Assembly: GCA_017649745.1 (NCBI GenBank)
Contig: JAGCGE010000065.1
Span: forward strand, 1 to 19,193
Reading direction: 5' to 3'
Origin: Clostridiales bacterium
GTDB taxonomy: Bacteria; Bacillota_A; Clostridia; Saccharofermentanales; Saccharofermentanaceae
Length of the DNA: 19,193 bases
Shown here in pieces: positions 6,599-14,462 of the stretch. The first letter of the stretch is position 1. Every line of letters begins with the position of its first letter. Made by a program: the position numbers and the translations under genes. The notes below the pieces were generated by a model. The model worked only from the letters and a program-made list of their open reading frames with translations. It did no database searches and had not been told where the DNA came from.

Positions 6599-6655
6599 GC
6601 GCCCATTGTAAGATGGCGGCGCTTTTATATAAATAGCCATCTTTATTTTTATTTT
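6599..6655 (+). promoter_or_regulatory. H-type pseudoknot element, copy 2
   Basis: Stem 1 is GCGCC (6599-6603) with GGCGC (6618-6622). Stem 2 is AAGATGGC (6610-6617) with GCCATCTT (6636-6643). Loop 3 is TTTTATATAAATA, then TATTTTTATTTT follows and leads into the next gene's ribosome binding site. Stem 1 matches copy 1 in sequence, while stem 2 is entirely different but still fully paired, which is covariation. Stem 2 plus the U-tract alone would also be a good intrinsic terminator. Confidence 0.7.
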
Positions 6656-6672
6656 AACAGGAGGAATAGAAA

Positions 6673-7068
6673 ATGAAAGAATATGCTGTTAAACAAATTA
6701 AAAACGTACTGGATGCATACTGGGAACAGCAAGAGCGGCAGAGAAATCAGCTGCATATTACAATCCATATGAAACAGAGTGCCGGGTTATATGTCATTGC
6801 TGAAGATGGAGGATATGACGGAACTGTATCTAGCGTTACTATGGACATTAATTATGCAGAGCAATGCTGTATCTGGCATTTTGTTACATATCTGTCTTAT
6901 GTAGATGAAACAGACCAGTACAAATTATTCGGAAGAGATTCCTCTGAATGGGGATTTACAGAAGAAACAAAAGAGCCGTTGCATGAAATTGTTAAATACG
7001 CGACAGAAATTCTGAACCTGAAAGATCCCAAAATAACTTTCGAAGTTATTAATGGAGTATTGCTGTAG
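6673..7068 (+). CDS. Hypothetical protein, 131 aa
   Basis: The ATG at 6673 is preceded by a strong AGGAGGA site. An N-terminal helix (residues 1-25, Gln/Arg-rich) leads into a beta-rich middle section (HITIHMKQSAGLYVIAEDGG, then SVTMDINYAEQCC) and an acidic helix near the C-terminus. I recognise no domain. The gene sits between pseudoknot copy 2 and a plain terminator hairpin at 7092-7130, so it is probably a single-gene transcription cassette. Confidence 0.75.
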   Translation: MKEYAVKQIKNVLDAYWEQQERQRNQLHITIHMKQSAGLYVIAEDGGYDGTVSSVTMDINYAEQCCIWHFVTYLSYVDETDQYKLFGRDSSEWGFTEETKEPLHEIVKYATEILNLKDPKITFEVINGVLL

Positions 7069-7091
7069 TTTAAGTCTTTTATTGCCTTTTG

Positions 7092-7130
7092 CCCGCTGCT
7101 CTATATGAGTGGCGGGTTTATTTTTATTTT
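7092..7130 (+). terminator. Intrinsic terminator
   Basis: CCCGCTGCTC (7092-7101) pairs over ten positions, including two G.U pairs, with GAGTGGCGGG (7107-7116) across a 5-nt loop. TTTATTTTTATTTT follows. The next gene's ribosome binding site begins right after the U-tract. Confidence 0.8.
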
Positions 7131-7147
7131 AAGGAGGTATTTAAAGA

Positions 7148-7468
7148 ATGGCAAAAATTACATTGGAAATGTTGAAAACTATCGTAGAAAGCACGAAGGT
7201 GAGCATCGAAATGAAGAAGCAGTTATTCAATTATGGATACTTCTACAGTGAAGACTCCCGACATGAACTGTCTAAACAGGCCAATGAAAGCAAAATGAAA
7301 TTACAAGCATTATTGGAACAAGCTATTGCTGCTGGCAATGAAGAATCTTCTTGCCAGGTTCTGAAATGCCCGTGCAGTGCATATGACATGAGCTTTCAGA
7401 TTATCGTCAGAAATGGAGAAGAAACAGTATTCAGTGGAGAAATCCGCATTCCTGATTGGTATAGATAA
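7148..7468 (+). CDS. Hypothetical protein, 106 aa
   Basis: An AAGGAGG site lies about 11 nt before the ATG at 7148. The N-terminal 70 residues look alpha-helical with many Lys and Glu; the C-terminal 40 look like beta strands around a CQVLKCPCSAYD cluster with three cysteines. No known motif is recognised. It is followed by the third pseudoknot copy. Size, spacing and style match the neighbouring orphan genes. Confidence 0.74.
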   Translation: MAKITLEMLKTIVESTKVSIEMKKQLFNYGYFYSEDSRHELSKQANESKMKLQALLEQAIAAGNEESSCQVLKCPCSAYDMSFQIIVRNGEETVFSGEIRIPDWYR

Positions 7469-7490
7469 AAGGATTATTGATTGTTTTGCC

Positions 7491-7542
7491 CGCCTTCTGC
7501 CAGCGGCGATATATAAATAGCTGGCTTCTTATCTTTTTATTT
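7491..7542 (+). promoter_or_regulatory. H-type pseudoknot element, copy 3
   Basis: Stem 1 is CGCC (7491-7494) with GGCG (7505-7508). Stem 2 is GCCAGC (7499-7504) with GCTGGC (7520-7525). Loop 3 is ATATATAAATA, and TTCTTATCTTTTTATTT follows. The topology, the zero-length junction between stem 2 and stem 1', and the ATAAAT-containing loop match copies 1 and 2, with a third independent stem 2 sequence. Its 5' edge, TTTTGCCCGC, is shared with the plain terminators at 7088 and 8042. Confidence 0.65.
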
Positions 7543-7558
7543 ACGGGAGGAAATAATT

Positions 7559-8038
7559 ATGAAAATTGTAAAAAGAATTAAACGAAACGGATTAGAAATT
7601 GACATTTCAAACGGCAGAAATCTTGTGGTAATTCTGCCGAAAAAAGTTGAAAATGCCACATTAGTAGCTGCATGCATGATAACAATCGAAAACGGATTTG
7701 TTTTTATGGATTCATATGTTGGTTCTAAAGACCGCGATATTGCAATTGAAAACTTCTTTGAAAAGCTACTTTATACCGAAACTAAAGGTAAACTAATAGT
7801 AGCACCTTGTCTGTCCGGTCTTGAAGTTTCGGCAATAAAACTGCAAAAGCATAACATTATTCTTACGTATATTCCATTAGATTGGAATATCAATCAAATA
7901 ATACAACATATGTTTGAACGTGCCAATAGCAAAATTGCGGAAATGATCAATACAGACAAAATTAATTGGATCCGTTCGAACCAGGAATACGAGGAACTTA
8001 TGCAACGCCTGTATGACGATGAAATGTTGCAACTGTAA
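7559..8038 (+). CDS. Hypothetical protein, 159 aa
   Basis: The ATG at 7559 follows a GGGAGGA site. The protein starts with a basic stretch (KIVKRIKRNG) and continues with alternating strands and helices. The region LVVILPKKVENATLVAACMI could form a hydrophobic strand-helix unit, and the C-terminal 45 residues are charged and helical. No domain is recognised. It ends just before a strong terminator and is the last of the small monocistronic cassettes. Confidence 0.74.
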   Translation: MKIVKRIKRNGLEIDISNGRNLVVILPKKVENATLVAACMITIENGFVFMDSYVGSKDRDIAIENFFEKLLYTETKGKLIVAPCLSGLEVSAIKLQKHNIILTYIPLDWNINQIIQHMFERANSKIAEMINTDKINWIRSNQEYEELMQRLYDDEMLQL

Positions 8039-8045
8039 TTGTTTT

Positions 8046-8085
8046 GCCCGCTGCCTTTAATTAGGTGGCGGGCTGTTTTTCTTTC
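8046..8085 (+). terminator. Intrinsic terminator
   Basis: GCCCGCTGCCT (8046-8056) pairs over eleven positions with AGGTGGCGGGC (8063-8073) across a 6-nt loop, followed by TGTTTTTCTTT. It is clearly homologous to the terminator at 7092 in its stem base. Confidence 0.85.
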
Positions 8086-8243
8086 TGTCTGTTGTCTTTA
8101 TGAGAATAGATAGAAAGAAGGACAATTGGCTCCTTCACAAACATTTTTCTCTGTTTTTAATTTTTATAAAAAGAGCAGAGATCCGAGCGTGACTTAAAGC
8201 GCGCTCATTGCCATTCAAAAAATTTATAAGGAGGTAAAGAAAA
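8086..8243 (+). other. Structured leader upstream of the 336 aa gene
   Basis: No gene is supported here. Successive complementary segments include CTTTCTGTCT with AGATAGAAAG (about 8081-8118), GAAGGA with TCCTTC (about 8116-8136), CTCTG with CAGAG (about 8149-8179) and GAGCG with CGCTC (about 8185-8206). They precede an AAGGAGG site before the ATG at 8244. The AT-rich stretch near 8158-8172 resembles the AT-rich repeats of the 5418-5511 region. It may contain the promoter for the polymerase operon. Confidence 0.4.
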
Positions 8244-9254
8244 ATGGCAAAGAAATTGTATGAAGTTATCATGGAGACTCTGGGAGTCAGCAAAGAAGAA
8301 GCAAATGCATTGCGGATTAAGAATCATGTAACATTTGCTACTATTGATGAATTCTGCAAAAAGTATGCAGAAGAACACAAGGAAGAGACTGTGGCACCGC
8401 TGTTCGAAGTATCTGATGCGGAATACAATGCATCTGACATTGAATGCGGAGTTATGGATGTTTCTCAGGCTACCATCACTCAGATCCCGGAAAACAAAAA
8501 AGGAGGCATCAATCCTAATTTGGCAAGTGCTCTGGAGAACATTACCGGGAACAAGATTGAGCACGTTTCTACCGCAGTAAAAACCATTGATGACATCAAA
8601 ATTAACGGTATGGATCTGTTAGCAGTTGTCAGCAAGAATAAACAGATTCGTATCCAGGCGGGAGAAAAGAGACCTATTGTTCCGATTTCTACAGAAGAGG
8701 CGATGAAGCTGTTAAAAGATCCGGCGCCTCAAAATGATATATATCGCCAATATGTACTGGCATTTCATAAGAATGAAAAGCCGAAGACCGTTGTTGACAA
8801 TGACATTCCTAGAGGTGCTAAATGCTATACGTCCAACTGCTACGCATCTCAGAAACGGGAAGTCAAATATGCGATACACAGCATTACTATTCTGGTTAAT
8901 GATAAAGAAGTAACCATGGATCTACTTCTCGAGATTGGTAGCCCTACACCACAAGGCATAGTTTGCTTCAATGGAAAAACTGATCCTGTTTTCAAGTTTG
9001 CCTGGGGTTTGGATCCTCGTTTTGGAAATGTATATTATCCCACACCCTATGTGCAGCATAAACCGCTCGTAAGGGACAACAATGGCAAAGTTGTATATTC
9101 TAATGGCAAACCGTTGCGTCAGAAATGGCAAAAGATTGTTCTGAAAGACGACTCGGTTGGCGTTATCAAGTCCATCCAGAACAAGCTCGTTGAGCTTGGA
9201 TTTGGAACCCAGAAGGGAGGTGTCCCTGGAACTGAGATCACTCTGTGGGGGTGA
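8244..9254 (+). CDS. Hypothetical protein, 336 aa, cotranscribed neighbour of the RNA polymerase
   Basis: The ATG at 8244 follows AAGGAGG. The first 60 residues look like a helical domain (KKLYEVIMETLGVSKEEANAL onward, sticking to alpha-helical residues). A central region follows, and then a probably beta-rich C-terminal half with many Gly, Pro and aromatic residues. A CYTSNCYAS segment brings two cysteines close together. No family is recognised. It ends 38 bp before the polymerase start. Its stop codon lies inside a 9-bp terminator-like hairpin, so some transcription must read through or restart. A role with the polymerase is possible from position only. Confidence 0.75.
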   Translation: MAKKLYEVIMETLGVSKEEANALRIKNHVTFATIDEFCKKYAEEHKEETVAPLFEVSDAEYNASDIECGVMDVSQATITQIPENKKGGINPNLASALENITGNKIEHVSTAVKTIDDIKINGMDLLAVVSKNKQIRIQAGEKRPIVPISTEEAMKLLKDPAPQNDIYRQYVLAFHKNEKPKTVVDNDIPRGAKCYTSNCYASQKREVKYAIHSITILVNDKEVTMDLLLEIGSPTPQGIVCFNGKTDPVFKFAWGLDPRFGNVYYPTPYVQHKPLVRDNNGKVVYSNGKPLRQKWQKIVLKDDSVGVIKSIQNKLVELGFGTQKGGVPGTEITLWG

Positions 9255-9270
9255 TCTCATTTTAATTTAC
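9233..9270 (+). terminator. Hairpin across the stop codon, weak terminator
   Basis: TGAGATCAC (9233-9241) is the exact complement of GTGATCTCA (9251-9259) across a 9-nt loop; TTTTAATTT follows. It contains the stop codon of the 336 aa gene and may set the ratio of polymerase to upstream transcript. Confidence 0.6.
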
Positions 9271-9292
9271 GTTAGTAAAGGAGGTAAAAAGT

Positions 9293-12200
9293 ATGACCAA
9301 AGAAAAAAGGACCTGGACTTACCAGGAAATTAGCGACGATGTACTGAAATTACATCAGCAACATCATGGGTACAAACCTACTGTCCTTGAAGAAGTTAAA
9401 GCCGAAACAGCTTGGTTTGTTGAAACCTTGGCTGGCAAAGACTTCAATCTTCTTCCATTCGAAATGAACGTAATGGAATTTGGACAGGACAGACGTGTAC
9501 TCGGCGTGAGAATCTATGATGGACACTTTAAGTTGTTAGTCAAGATTGCTCATGATTTTGGGGACAACATCCTCTCTGTAGAGGATGACATTCAGGAAAG
9601 ATTCCTGAAAGTTAAGATCTCCACCAGTGATCCTAAAAAGATCGTTAACATGATCGCCAAAATGCGGTTAAAAACAACGGTCAAGATTAAACTCCAGAGT
9701 AAACCCGAAGTACGCATGGTTCAGAAAGCTGTTGCGTACAAACGAGACGCGTTCATGGTCCAGGTAATTGATGCCACTGTCTACAAGACAAAGAAAAAGG
9801 ACAAAATCACTGGCCAGGAAACAGAAGAACTCAAACAGCGAGTAAAGTATAAGACCGAGCCTATGGGTGAGGGAACCTTTGCTCGCCGCCTGGAAATGCA
9901 AAATGCAAAAACCAGGCTTCAGTGTGAAAATGGAGGATCCAGAATCTTCATTAATGGATCCGACATGTTCACGATTTTGAAGATGAACGTACGTAACGAA
10001 GAGATGTTACCATTCGCAGATGCAATGCTGAATGGTATCTATCTTATCCGCTCCAAAGGAGTGCGCAATGGTATATCCATCGGGTACGAATTTGACGATG
10101 GTAAGGAAAGGTGCGTCCAATTGTTTGGACAGTCCATAGTTAGAAACGGCAAAGAAACAAAAGATGCCAAACTAACTATGGAACACATCGAAGACGGAAT
10201 TAAGAAGGGGAAGGTTTTGAAATATAAACCATTCCCGCAAAGTCCGTCTATGACCAGAACGCAAAGCGTATTGATGGTCAATGTGACACACAACACAATA
10301 GATGAGATGATCGACATGATAAATAAAGCATCTTATGGATCTTTTAAAGTCATGTTGGCCGCTTATTCTGGCAAACCACTGCCAGCAGAAAAGGCGATTA
10401 AGAAAATTAGTCGTTTATCTCTAACTATGACTGGAGGAGCAAAGTTTGGTAACATCGAGAACTTCGCTTTCTTTATGGGTGATCTGGAAGTATTCGGATC
10501 CTCATTTCACGATGGTCAGGGATTCTTAGCTGCTGAAACAATCCAAAAATGGTTGTCTGCAAAAGGTATCGTCGTTCCTCTGGAAGAATGCTTTAAGTAT
10601 TCTAATCAGGGAAGATTTGGTACTGTAAAGGGATTTAATCTTTCTGTGCCGCGTTGGACTATGAATGAAGTCATCGACTATCTTCTGACCAGCGGTATTG
10701 CAAAGAAGAAAATCTATATCGACAAGACTCTGGAGCAAGCTATTGATATTGAACGGAATGAAAACGGGAAATACAATAAATGCATCCTGATCTATGGCGA
10801 TGAAGACGAGCTCGATTATTTTGGCGATTCTACGAATGTAAAATGCATGTTCGACCTGAGCCAAGAAATTGAGTATTCATTAATGGATCTTCCCGTTGAA
10901 CCAAAGGGTCATATTGTTACCTCTCGTCAGGTATGCAATGTGGCTCAGACACAACCTCAGTTCCTTCCGATTTTCGTTGCACTGGCAAAGGAAACCATTG
11001 ATCATATCTTAAAGAGTGGTCTTGGTGACACTGACACCAGAACTGACGAACTCGAATACGAAGGAGTTGAGACTCACAAGGATATCTCGCAGAGTAATTT
11101 TGCTGCAGATATTTTGACTCAGTTAATCCCAGAAATTGATAAACTGGACCGTACAGTTCGGCGCATCAAATATAAGGGAATTATCGACGCGCTCAACCGT
11201 GTTGCAAACCGATTCAACTTCAGAGTAAAAGGAATCAACTGTAAGATCGTTGGCGATCTTGCTGGCTGGTTTGGTGCAAGACTTCTTGACAAACAGGAAG
11301 TATTCACCATTACGATGAAGAGCACTAATGGATTGTTGAAAGCAATTGCTATTAGACATCCGTTGTGCGGTATCGGTGAGCATCTGCCAGTAGCATTTGT
11401 TGGCGTACAGGAATTAATCGACCGTTTACCTAATGCAAAGAGGGAAAATGGAACGTTAATGACTGAGCGTCAGCAAGAAGCAGTAGCTGTCTGGGTTAAG
11501 TATTTAATGCCTGGTATAGCTATGCTGGCATCAACGTTCGCGTTTGTGGCCGCTTATTTTAGTGGTGCGGATTTTGATGGTGATATGGTCAGCTTCTTTT
11601 TAGAAGAAAGACTCGTAGCACTGTTCTTATCCATGCCTCTGTATTATGTGTTGTTTGGCGGCCATAATACCGGAAAGGATAAATTTAAGTTTAACTATAA
11701 TCTGATCGCACACAGCTTCAGATATCAGTACGCTATTGGCGGTGGTACTGTCAATCCTAGTATTGGCAGACTCGCTGGTTACAACGTAACTGTTTTGGGG
11801 CTGATCTATGCATTATTAACAGATCAGGTTAGTCCAATTTGGGTGCGTAATCAATTGCGCCCCATTGTTAACGGTGTACAACAGGTCATTAACGTTGAAG
11901 TGAAAGGTAACTATAAACGTGCTTATCTCGGAAACGTTAACTTCGAAGGAAAAGAAGATACGTTTATTAATGACTTCTTGCTAGCTGTTTCTAAAGCTGG
12001 TAACACAAAAGAAGAAGTTCTTGACATTCTTTTGGACCTTAACGTTATTATCTCCAAATGCATGAACGACATCATTGATGCCGCGAAGTCTGGAGATAAG
12101 GTTGAGGTTCCCTTCATGACTCTGCTGGAAGGTAGGATTCGTTCCGGCGCAGTTGCTGTTGATGACTATGGTAAAATTGAACTGATGAAGGGAGATAGCA

Positions 12201-13243
12201 CCGAGTTACAACCGTTACAGTTATCAATTGGTGAAATGCCAAAAGGAATTAAAGAATCACCGTTTAAGACTCCGTTCAAATATGATGACGATGGCGTTCT
12301 GGTATTCCAGGATGCGCTTGTCGAACTTCGCAATGAAACACTAAAGTATGCATATCAGATGGTGAAAGAAGCTTTAAGTAGCTCTATTAGTGATCCGTTT
12401 GGTGCATATGAAACTTGCGATGAAGAACTTAAGGGTGTTCTGGACATGTTCTCGAGTCAATTCGTCGATATGATGGAAGGCAAGATGACAGACAGAAAAT
12501 CTGCAAAGATCGCCATCGTAGATATGGCTAGGACTATTGCCAGGAAATATAGTCCTGTAAAAGATCACCAGTTAGTATTTGAAGCAAGACTGGCGTCTTA
12601 TTACACTAACAAGAAAACAAAGAAGTTGGATTCAAACAGCTTCTACCTGGCTTTTGTTCATGAAATCGCCACATACTTCATTGAGAAGTATTGCCCCGAT
12701 AAGATGTTTACATCTAGGGTTTATAAAAATGGCGGTGGCTATGGTACAATTGGTCAGAAAATCGAATTCGAGAATGGTTTCAGCAAAGACGGATTCTATT
12801 GTGAAACTCCTGTTACTGGAACTTATACTCTCGAAGTTTCTAATCATGGCAATGCTGTTATTCGTAGACCTGTAAAGGAAATGATTCCTGAAAAGACTAT
12901 GAGCAACATTGCCTTTGTCGAGATTTCCAATATCGGCAGTGTTAAAGGCATTCCAAACCGTAAGGCAGAGGATATCATGGACATTGTTGAGTCTGCTCGC
13001 TCTGGAGACAGTACGTTCAAGTTTGCGTACGTGAACGATACGACTGGAGAGGTTACGGCAAATTATCGTGGCACTCACATGTGCATCTTAATTGATGGCA
13101 AGCCCACATTAAGGATCCGTACTCCTCAAAAGGGTAGCTACTTTGCAAGATACCTGTATGGTAAAACTTTCAAAGTAACACAAACAGAATTGGGCGAAAG
13201 AAATAAAACAGATGTAATTTATCTGCTCGGCGAATTGGTATAA
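9293..13243 (+). CDS. Single-chain phage RNA polymerase, double-psi beta-barrel type, 1316 aa
   Basis: The key evidence is GADFDGDM, with D760, D762 and D764. This is the magnesium-binding signature of the beta'-like barrel shared by cellular RNA polymerases (NADFDGD), QDE-1-type RNA-dependent polymerases and the phage YonO-like single-subunit enzymes. Other consistent points are R688-H-P-L-C-G-I-G, which sits about 70 residues before it like the RxP element in these families; NPSIGRLAGYNV (I824 onward) after the barrel; and QQVINVEVKG (K871), resembling the conserved I-D-x-x-K-x-G segment. It is longer than YonO (about 900 aa); the first 600 residues may hold promoter or nucleic-acid binding parts. 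The start has AAGGAGG upstream. Role inferred: transcription of phage genes. Confidence 0.8.
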   Translation: MTKEKRTWTYQEISDDVLKLHQQHHGYKPTVLEEVKAETAWFVETLAGKDFNLLPFEMNVMEFGQDRRVLGVRIYDGHFKLLVKIAHDFGDNILSVEDDIQERFLKVKISTSDPKKIVNMIAKMRLKTTVKIKLQSKPEVRMVQKAVAYKRDAFMVQVIDATVYKTKKKDKITGQETEELKQRVKYKTEPMGEGTFARRLEMQNAKTRLQCENGGSRIFINGSDMFTILKMNVRNEEMLPFADAMLNGIYLIRSKGVRNGISIGYEFDDGKERCVQLFGQSIVRNGKETKDAKLTMEHIEDGIKKGKVLKYKPFPQSPSMTRTQSVLMVNVTHNTIDEMIDMINKASYGSFKVMLAAYSGKPLPAEKAIKKISRLSLTMTGGAKFGNIENFAFFMGDLEVFGSSFHDGQGFLAAETIQKWLSAKGIVVPLEECFKYSNQGRFGTVKGFNLSVPRWTMNEVIDYLLTSGIAKKKIYIDKTLEQAIDIERNENGKYNKCILIYGDEDELDYFGDSTNVKCMFDLSQEIEYSLMDLPVEPKGHIVTSRQVCNVAQTQPQFLPIFVALAKETIDHILKSGLGDTDTRTDELEYEGVETHKDISQSNFAADILTQLIPEIDKLDRTVRRIKYKGIIDALNRVANRFNFRVKGINCKIVGDLAGWFGARLLDKQEVFTITMKSTNGLLKAIAIRHPLCGIGEHLPVAFVGVQELIDRLPNAKRENGTLMTERQQEAVAVWVKYLMPGIAMLASTFAFVAAYFSGADFDGDMVSFFLEERLVALFLSMPLYYVLFGGHNTGKDKFKFNYNLIAHSFRYQYAIGGGTVNPSIGRLAGYNVTVLGLIYALLTDQVSPIWVRNQLRPIVNGVQQVINVEVKGNYKRAYLGNVNFEGKEDTFINDFLLAVSKAGNTKEEVLDILLDLNVIISKCMNDIIDAAKSGDKVEVPFMTLLEGRIRSGAVAVDDYGKIELMKGDSTELQPLQLSIGEMPKGIKESPFKTPFKYDDDGVLVFQDALVELRNETLKYAYQMVKEALSSSISDPFGAYETCDEELKGVLDMFSSQFVDMMEGKMTDRKSAKIAIVDMARTIARKYSPVKDHQLVFEARLASYYTNKKTKKLDSNSFYLAFVHEIATYFIEKYCPDKMFTSRVYKNGGGYGTIGQKIEFENGFSKDGFYCETPVTGTYTLEVSNHGNAVIRRPVKEMIPEKTMSNIAFVEISNIGSVKGIPNRKAEDIMDIVESARSGDSTFKFAYVNDTTGEVTANYRGTHMCILIDGKPTLRIRTPQKGSYFARYLYGKTFKVTQTELGERNKTDVIYLLGELV

Positions 13244-13252
13244 CTGGGTTTT

Positions 13253-13290
13253 ATCCTCCTGTGGTAACTATATCACAGGAGGATCTTTTT
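13253..13290 (+). terminator. Strong terminator after the polymerase gene
   Basis: ATCCTCCTGTG (13253-13263) pairs over eleven positions with CACAGGAGGAT (13274-13284) across a 10-nt loop, followed by CTTTTTAATT. It begins 9 nt after the polymerase stop. The 3' arm contains an AGGAGG sequence but no start codon follows at the right distance, so it is read as a terminator. Confidence 0.85.
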
Positions 13291-13308
13291 AATTGAGAGG
13301 TGGTCAAT

Positions 13309-13761
13309 TTGATTTTCCGTGGCAAATATTGGTTTCTTTCGAATATGTATCCATGCGTTATTGAATATAATGGACACATATTTAATTGCGTAGAAAGTGC
13401 ATTCCAGGCACAGAAATGTCCCGATCGTGTTAAAGAATTTGAGGTGATAAACGGATTTGAAGCTAAACGTCTCGGCCGGACTGTAGATCTGGTGTCCGGC
13501 TGGGATGATAAAAAAGACCAGATCATGTCGGAAATTATTCATGCCAAGTTTTATCAGAATGCAGACTTGGCACAAAAGCTGTTAGAAACCATGCCTGAAA
13601 ACTTAGTAGAAGATAATACATGGGGCGACAGGTATTGGGGACGTTGTTATGGCAAAGGCCTGAACAAATTAGGCCAAATATTGGACGAGGTTAGAGACGA
13701 GCTTTTTGAGCGCGCAACCAAGCGCCCTCCGGGTACAGCACCCCTCCGGGTACTTCCTTGA
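13309..13761 (+). CDS. NADAR-domain protein, 150 aa, possible ADP-ribose glycohydrolase
   Basis: I prefer the TTG at 13309 because GAGGTGG sits five bases upstream; a GTG at 13300 would overlap that site. The sequence has the hallmarks of the NADAR/YbiA-like fold: YWFLSNMYPCVIEYNG at the start, then CVESAFQAQK (E29, Q33, K36), GRTVDLVSGWDDKKDQIM, HAKFYQN, and NTWGDRYWGRCYGKGLNKLG near the end. NADAR enzymes remove ADP-ribose from guanine in DNA and can neutralise DarT1-type toxins; other members act on riboflavin-pathway intermediates. In a phage, undoing a host DarT-type defence is an attractive inference. The last 15 residues (KRPPGTAPLRVLP) are a non-family tail encoded by a short duplicated GC-rich segment. 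Confidence 0.85.
   Translation: MIFRGKYWFLSNMYPCVIEYNGHIFNCVESAFQAQKCPDRVKEFEVINGFEAKRLGRTVDLVSGWDDKKDQIMSEIIHAKFYQNADLAQKLLETMPENLVEDNTWGDRYWGRCYGKGLNKLGQILDEVRDELFERATKRPPGTAPLRVLP
13725..13753 (+). repeat. Short tandem duplication at the 3' end of the NADAR gene
   Basis: CCCTCCGGGTAC occurs at 13725-13736 and again at 13742-13753 with a 17-nt period, so the two copies are read in different frames. GGGT and ACCC between them can form a hairpin. Confidence 0.6.
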
Positions 13762-13978
13762 GAAAAGTTCTCTCTTATAATTGCTTATTCCGCTAATCTC
13801 TTACCTTATCAGGGAGATGTGCATATGGCATAAAAACCATATTAGGTCATATCTCCCTGTACAGCTATTCATCTCGAAGTAACCGAGCCTTTCGTCACTC
13901 CGGCTTGGTCTCTTTGGATGGTATTGTCCATTCAAACTGTTAGTCTGCTTAATATCATATTATTAAAGGAGGTATACC
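13762..13978 (+). other. Gene-free spacer with hairpins between the NADAR gene and the four-gene operon
   Basis: A small hairpin GAGAA/TTCTC follows the NADAR stop. A long one joins CAGGGAGAT (13810-13818) to ATCTCCCTG (13851-13859), with ATATGG/CCATAT (13823-13828, 13837-13842) inside. Then comes the first copy of the two-hairpin repeat (13882-13935). AAAGGAGG before 13979 ends the spacer. No gene is supported here. Confidence 0.5.
13882..13935 (+). promoter_or_regulatory. Two-hairpin intergenic repeat, copy 1
   Basis: Hairpin 1 is ACCGAGCC (13882-13889) with GGCTTGGT (13902-13909), loop ending in TCACTCC. Hairpin 2 is TTGGATGG (13914-13921) with CCATTCAA (13928-13935), loop TATTGT. The CACTCCG loop, the TCTCTTTGG linker and the TATTG loop recur at 14930 and 15664. 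The stem sequences differ but remain paired. Confidence 0.6.
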
Positions 13979-14242
13979 ATGCCGGAGCGTAAGACATACA
14001 AGACTCATTATGGTACAAGTGAGTACATTGCATTTTACGAAGTAGCTTCTACTTTGGAAATGCTTGACAGGCGTATCGACGAAGTAATTCACAGTACACG
14101 CCTGTTTTCCAGTGTCAGTTCCAGAAAAGACCTGTTGTTGAACCTCAATGCCAACAAAAACCGTATCCTCACCGAGGGAATTATGGGTGGAGGTATCGTA
14201 GAAGTCACTACCAAAGAAATTAAGACAAGAAAGGCAGCGTGA
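13979..14242 (+). CDS. Hypothetical protein, 87 aa, first gene of a four-gene operon
   Basis: The ATG at 13979 follows an AAAGGAGG site. It is a basic, mostly helical protein; residues 20-45 could form an amphipathic helix (FYEVASTLEMLDRRIDEVI). No domain is recognised. It is 6 bp before the next start and heads an operon of small genes between two copies of the two-hairpin element. Confidence 0.72.
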   Translation: MPERKTYKTHYGTSEYIAFYEVASTLEMLDRRIDEVIHSTRLFSSVSSRKDLLLNLNANKNRILTEGIMGGGIVEVTTKEIKTRKAA

Positions 14243-14248
14243 TAATCT

Positions 14249-14461
14249 ATGTTTACTACTATTAAAGTTGAGGGTGGCACCTATCGTGCACCAATGGAAA
14301 TTGCCCAGAATGTTCAGTTCTTACAGCGTTGTGTGACCGCATTTGAAGCAACTGGCGAATATAACAAAGCTGAGAAATGCCGCCAGCGTATCTATGATTA
14401 CATGGACAGAGCACTGTTTGCTAAAGTAGTATACGAAATTGACGAAAGTGAGGCGATTTAA
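14249..14461 (+). CDS. Hypothetical protein, 70 aa
   Basis: The ATG at 14249 lies 6 bp after the upstream stop and lacks a good ribosome binding site of its own (only AAGG about 15 nt away), so it is probably translated by coupling. The protein is predicted helical from residue 16 on, with paired tyrosines and basic residues (AEKCRQRIYDYMDRALF). No family is recognised. Confidence 0.68.
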   Translation: MFTTIKVEGGTYRAPMEIAQNVQFLQRCVTAFEATGEYNKAEKCRQRIYDYMDRALFAKVVYEIDESEAI

Positions 14462-14462
14462 T

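Noticed and set aside
8100..8192. 30-codon frame in the leader of the 336 aa gene
   Set aside because: A clean ATG and stop exist but no ribosome binding site precedes it, and it overlaps several hairpins.
13253..13284. AGGAGG in the polymerase terminator as a sequestered ribosome binding site
   Set aside because: The next start codon is 25 nt or more away and has its own GAGGTGG site; the U-run after the stem fits a terminator.
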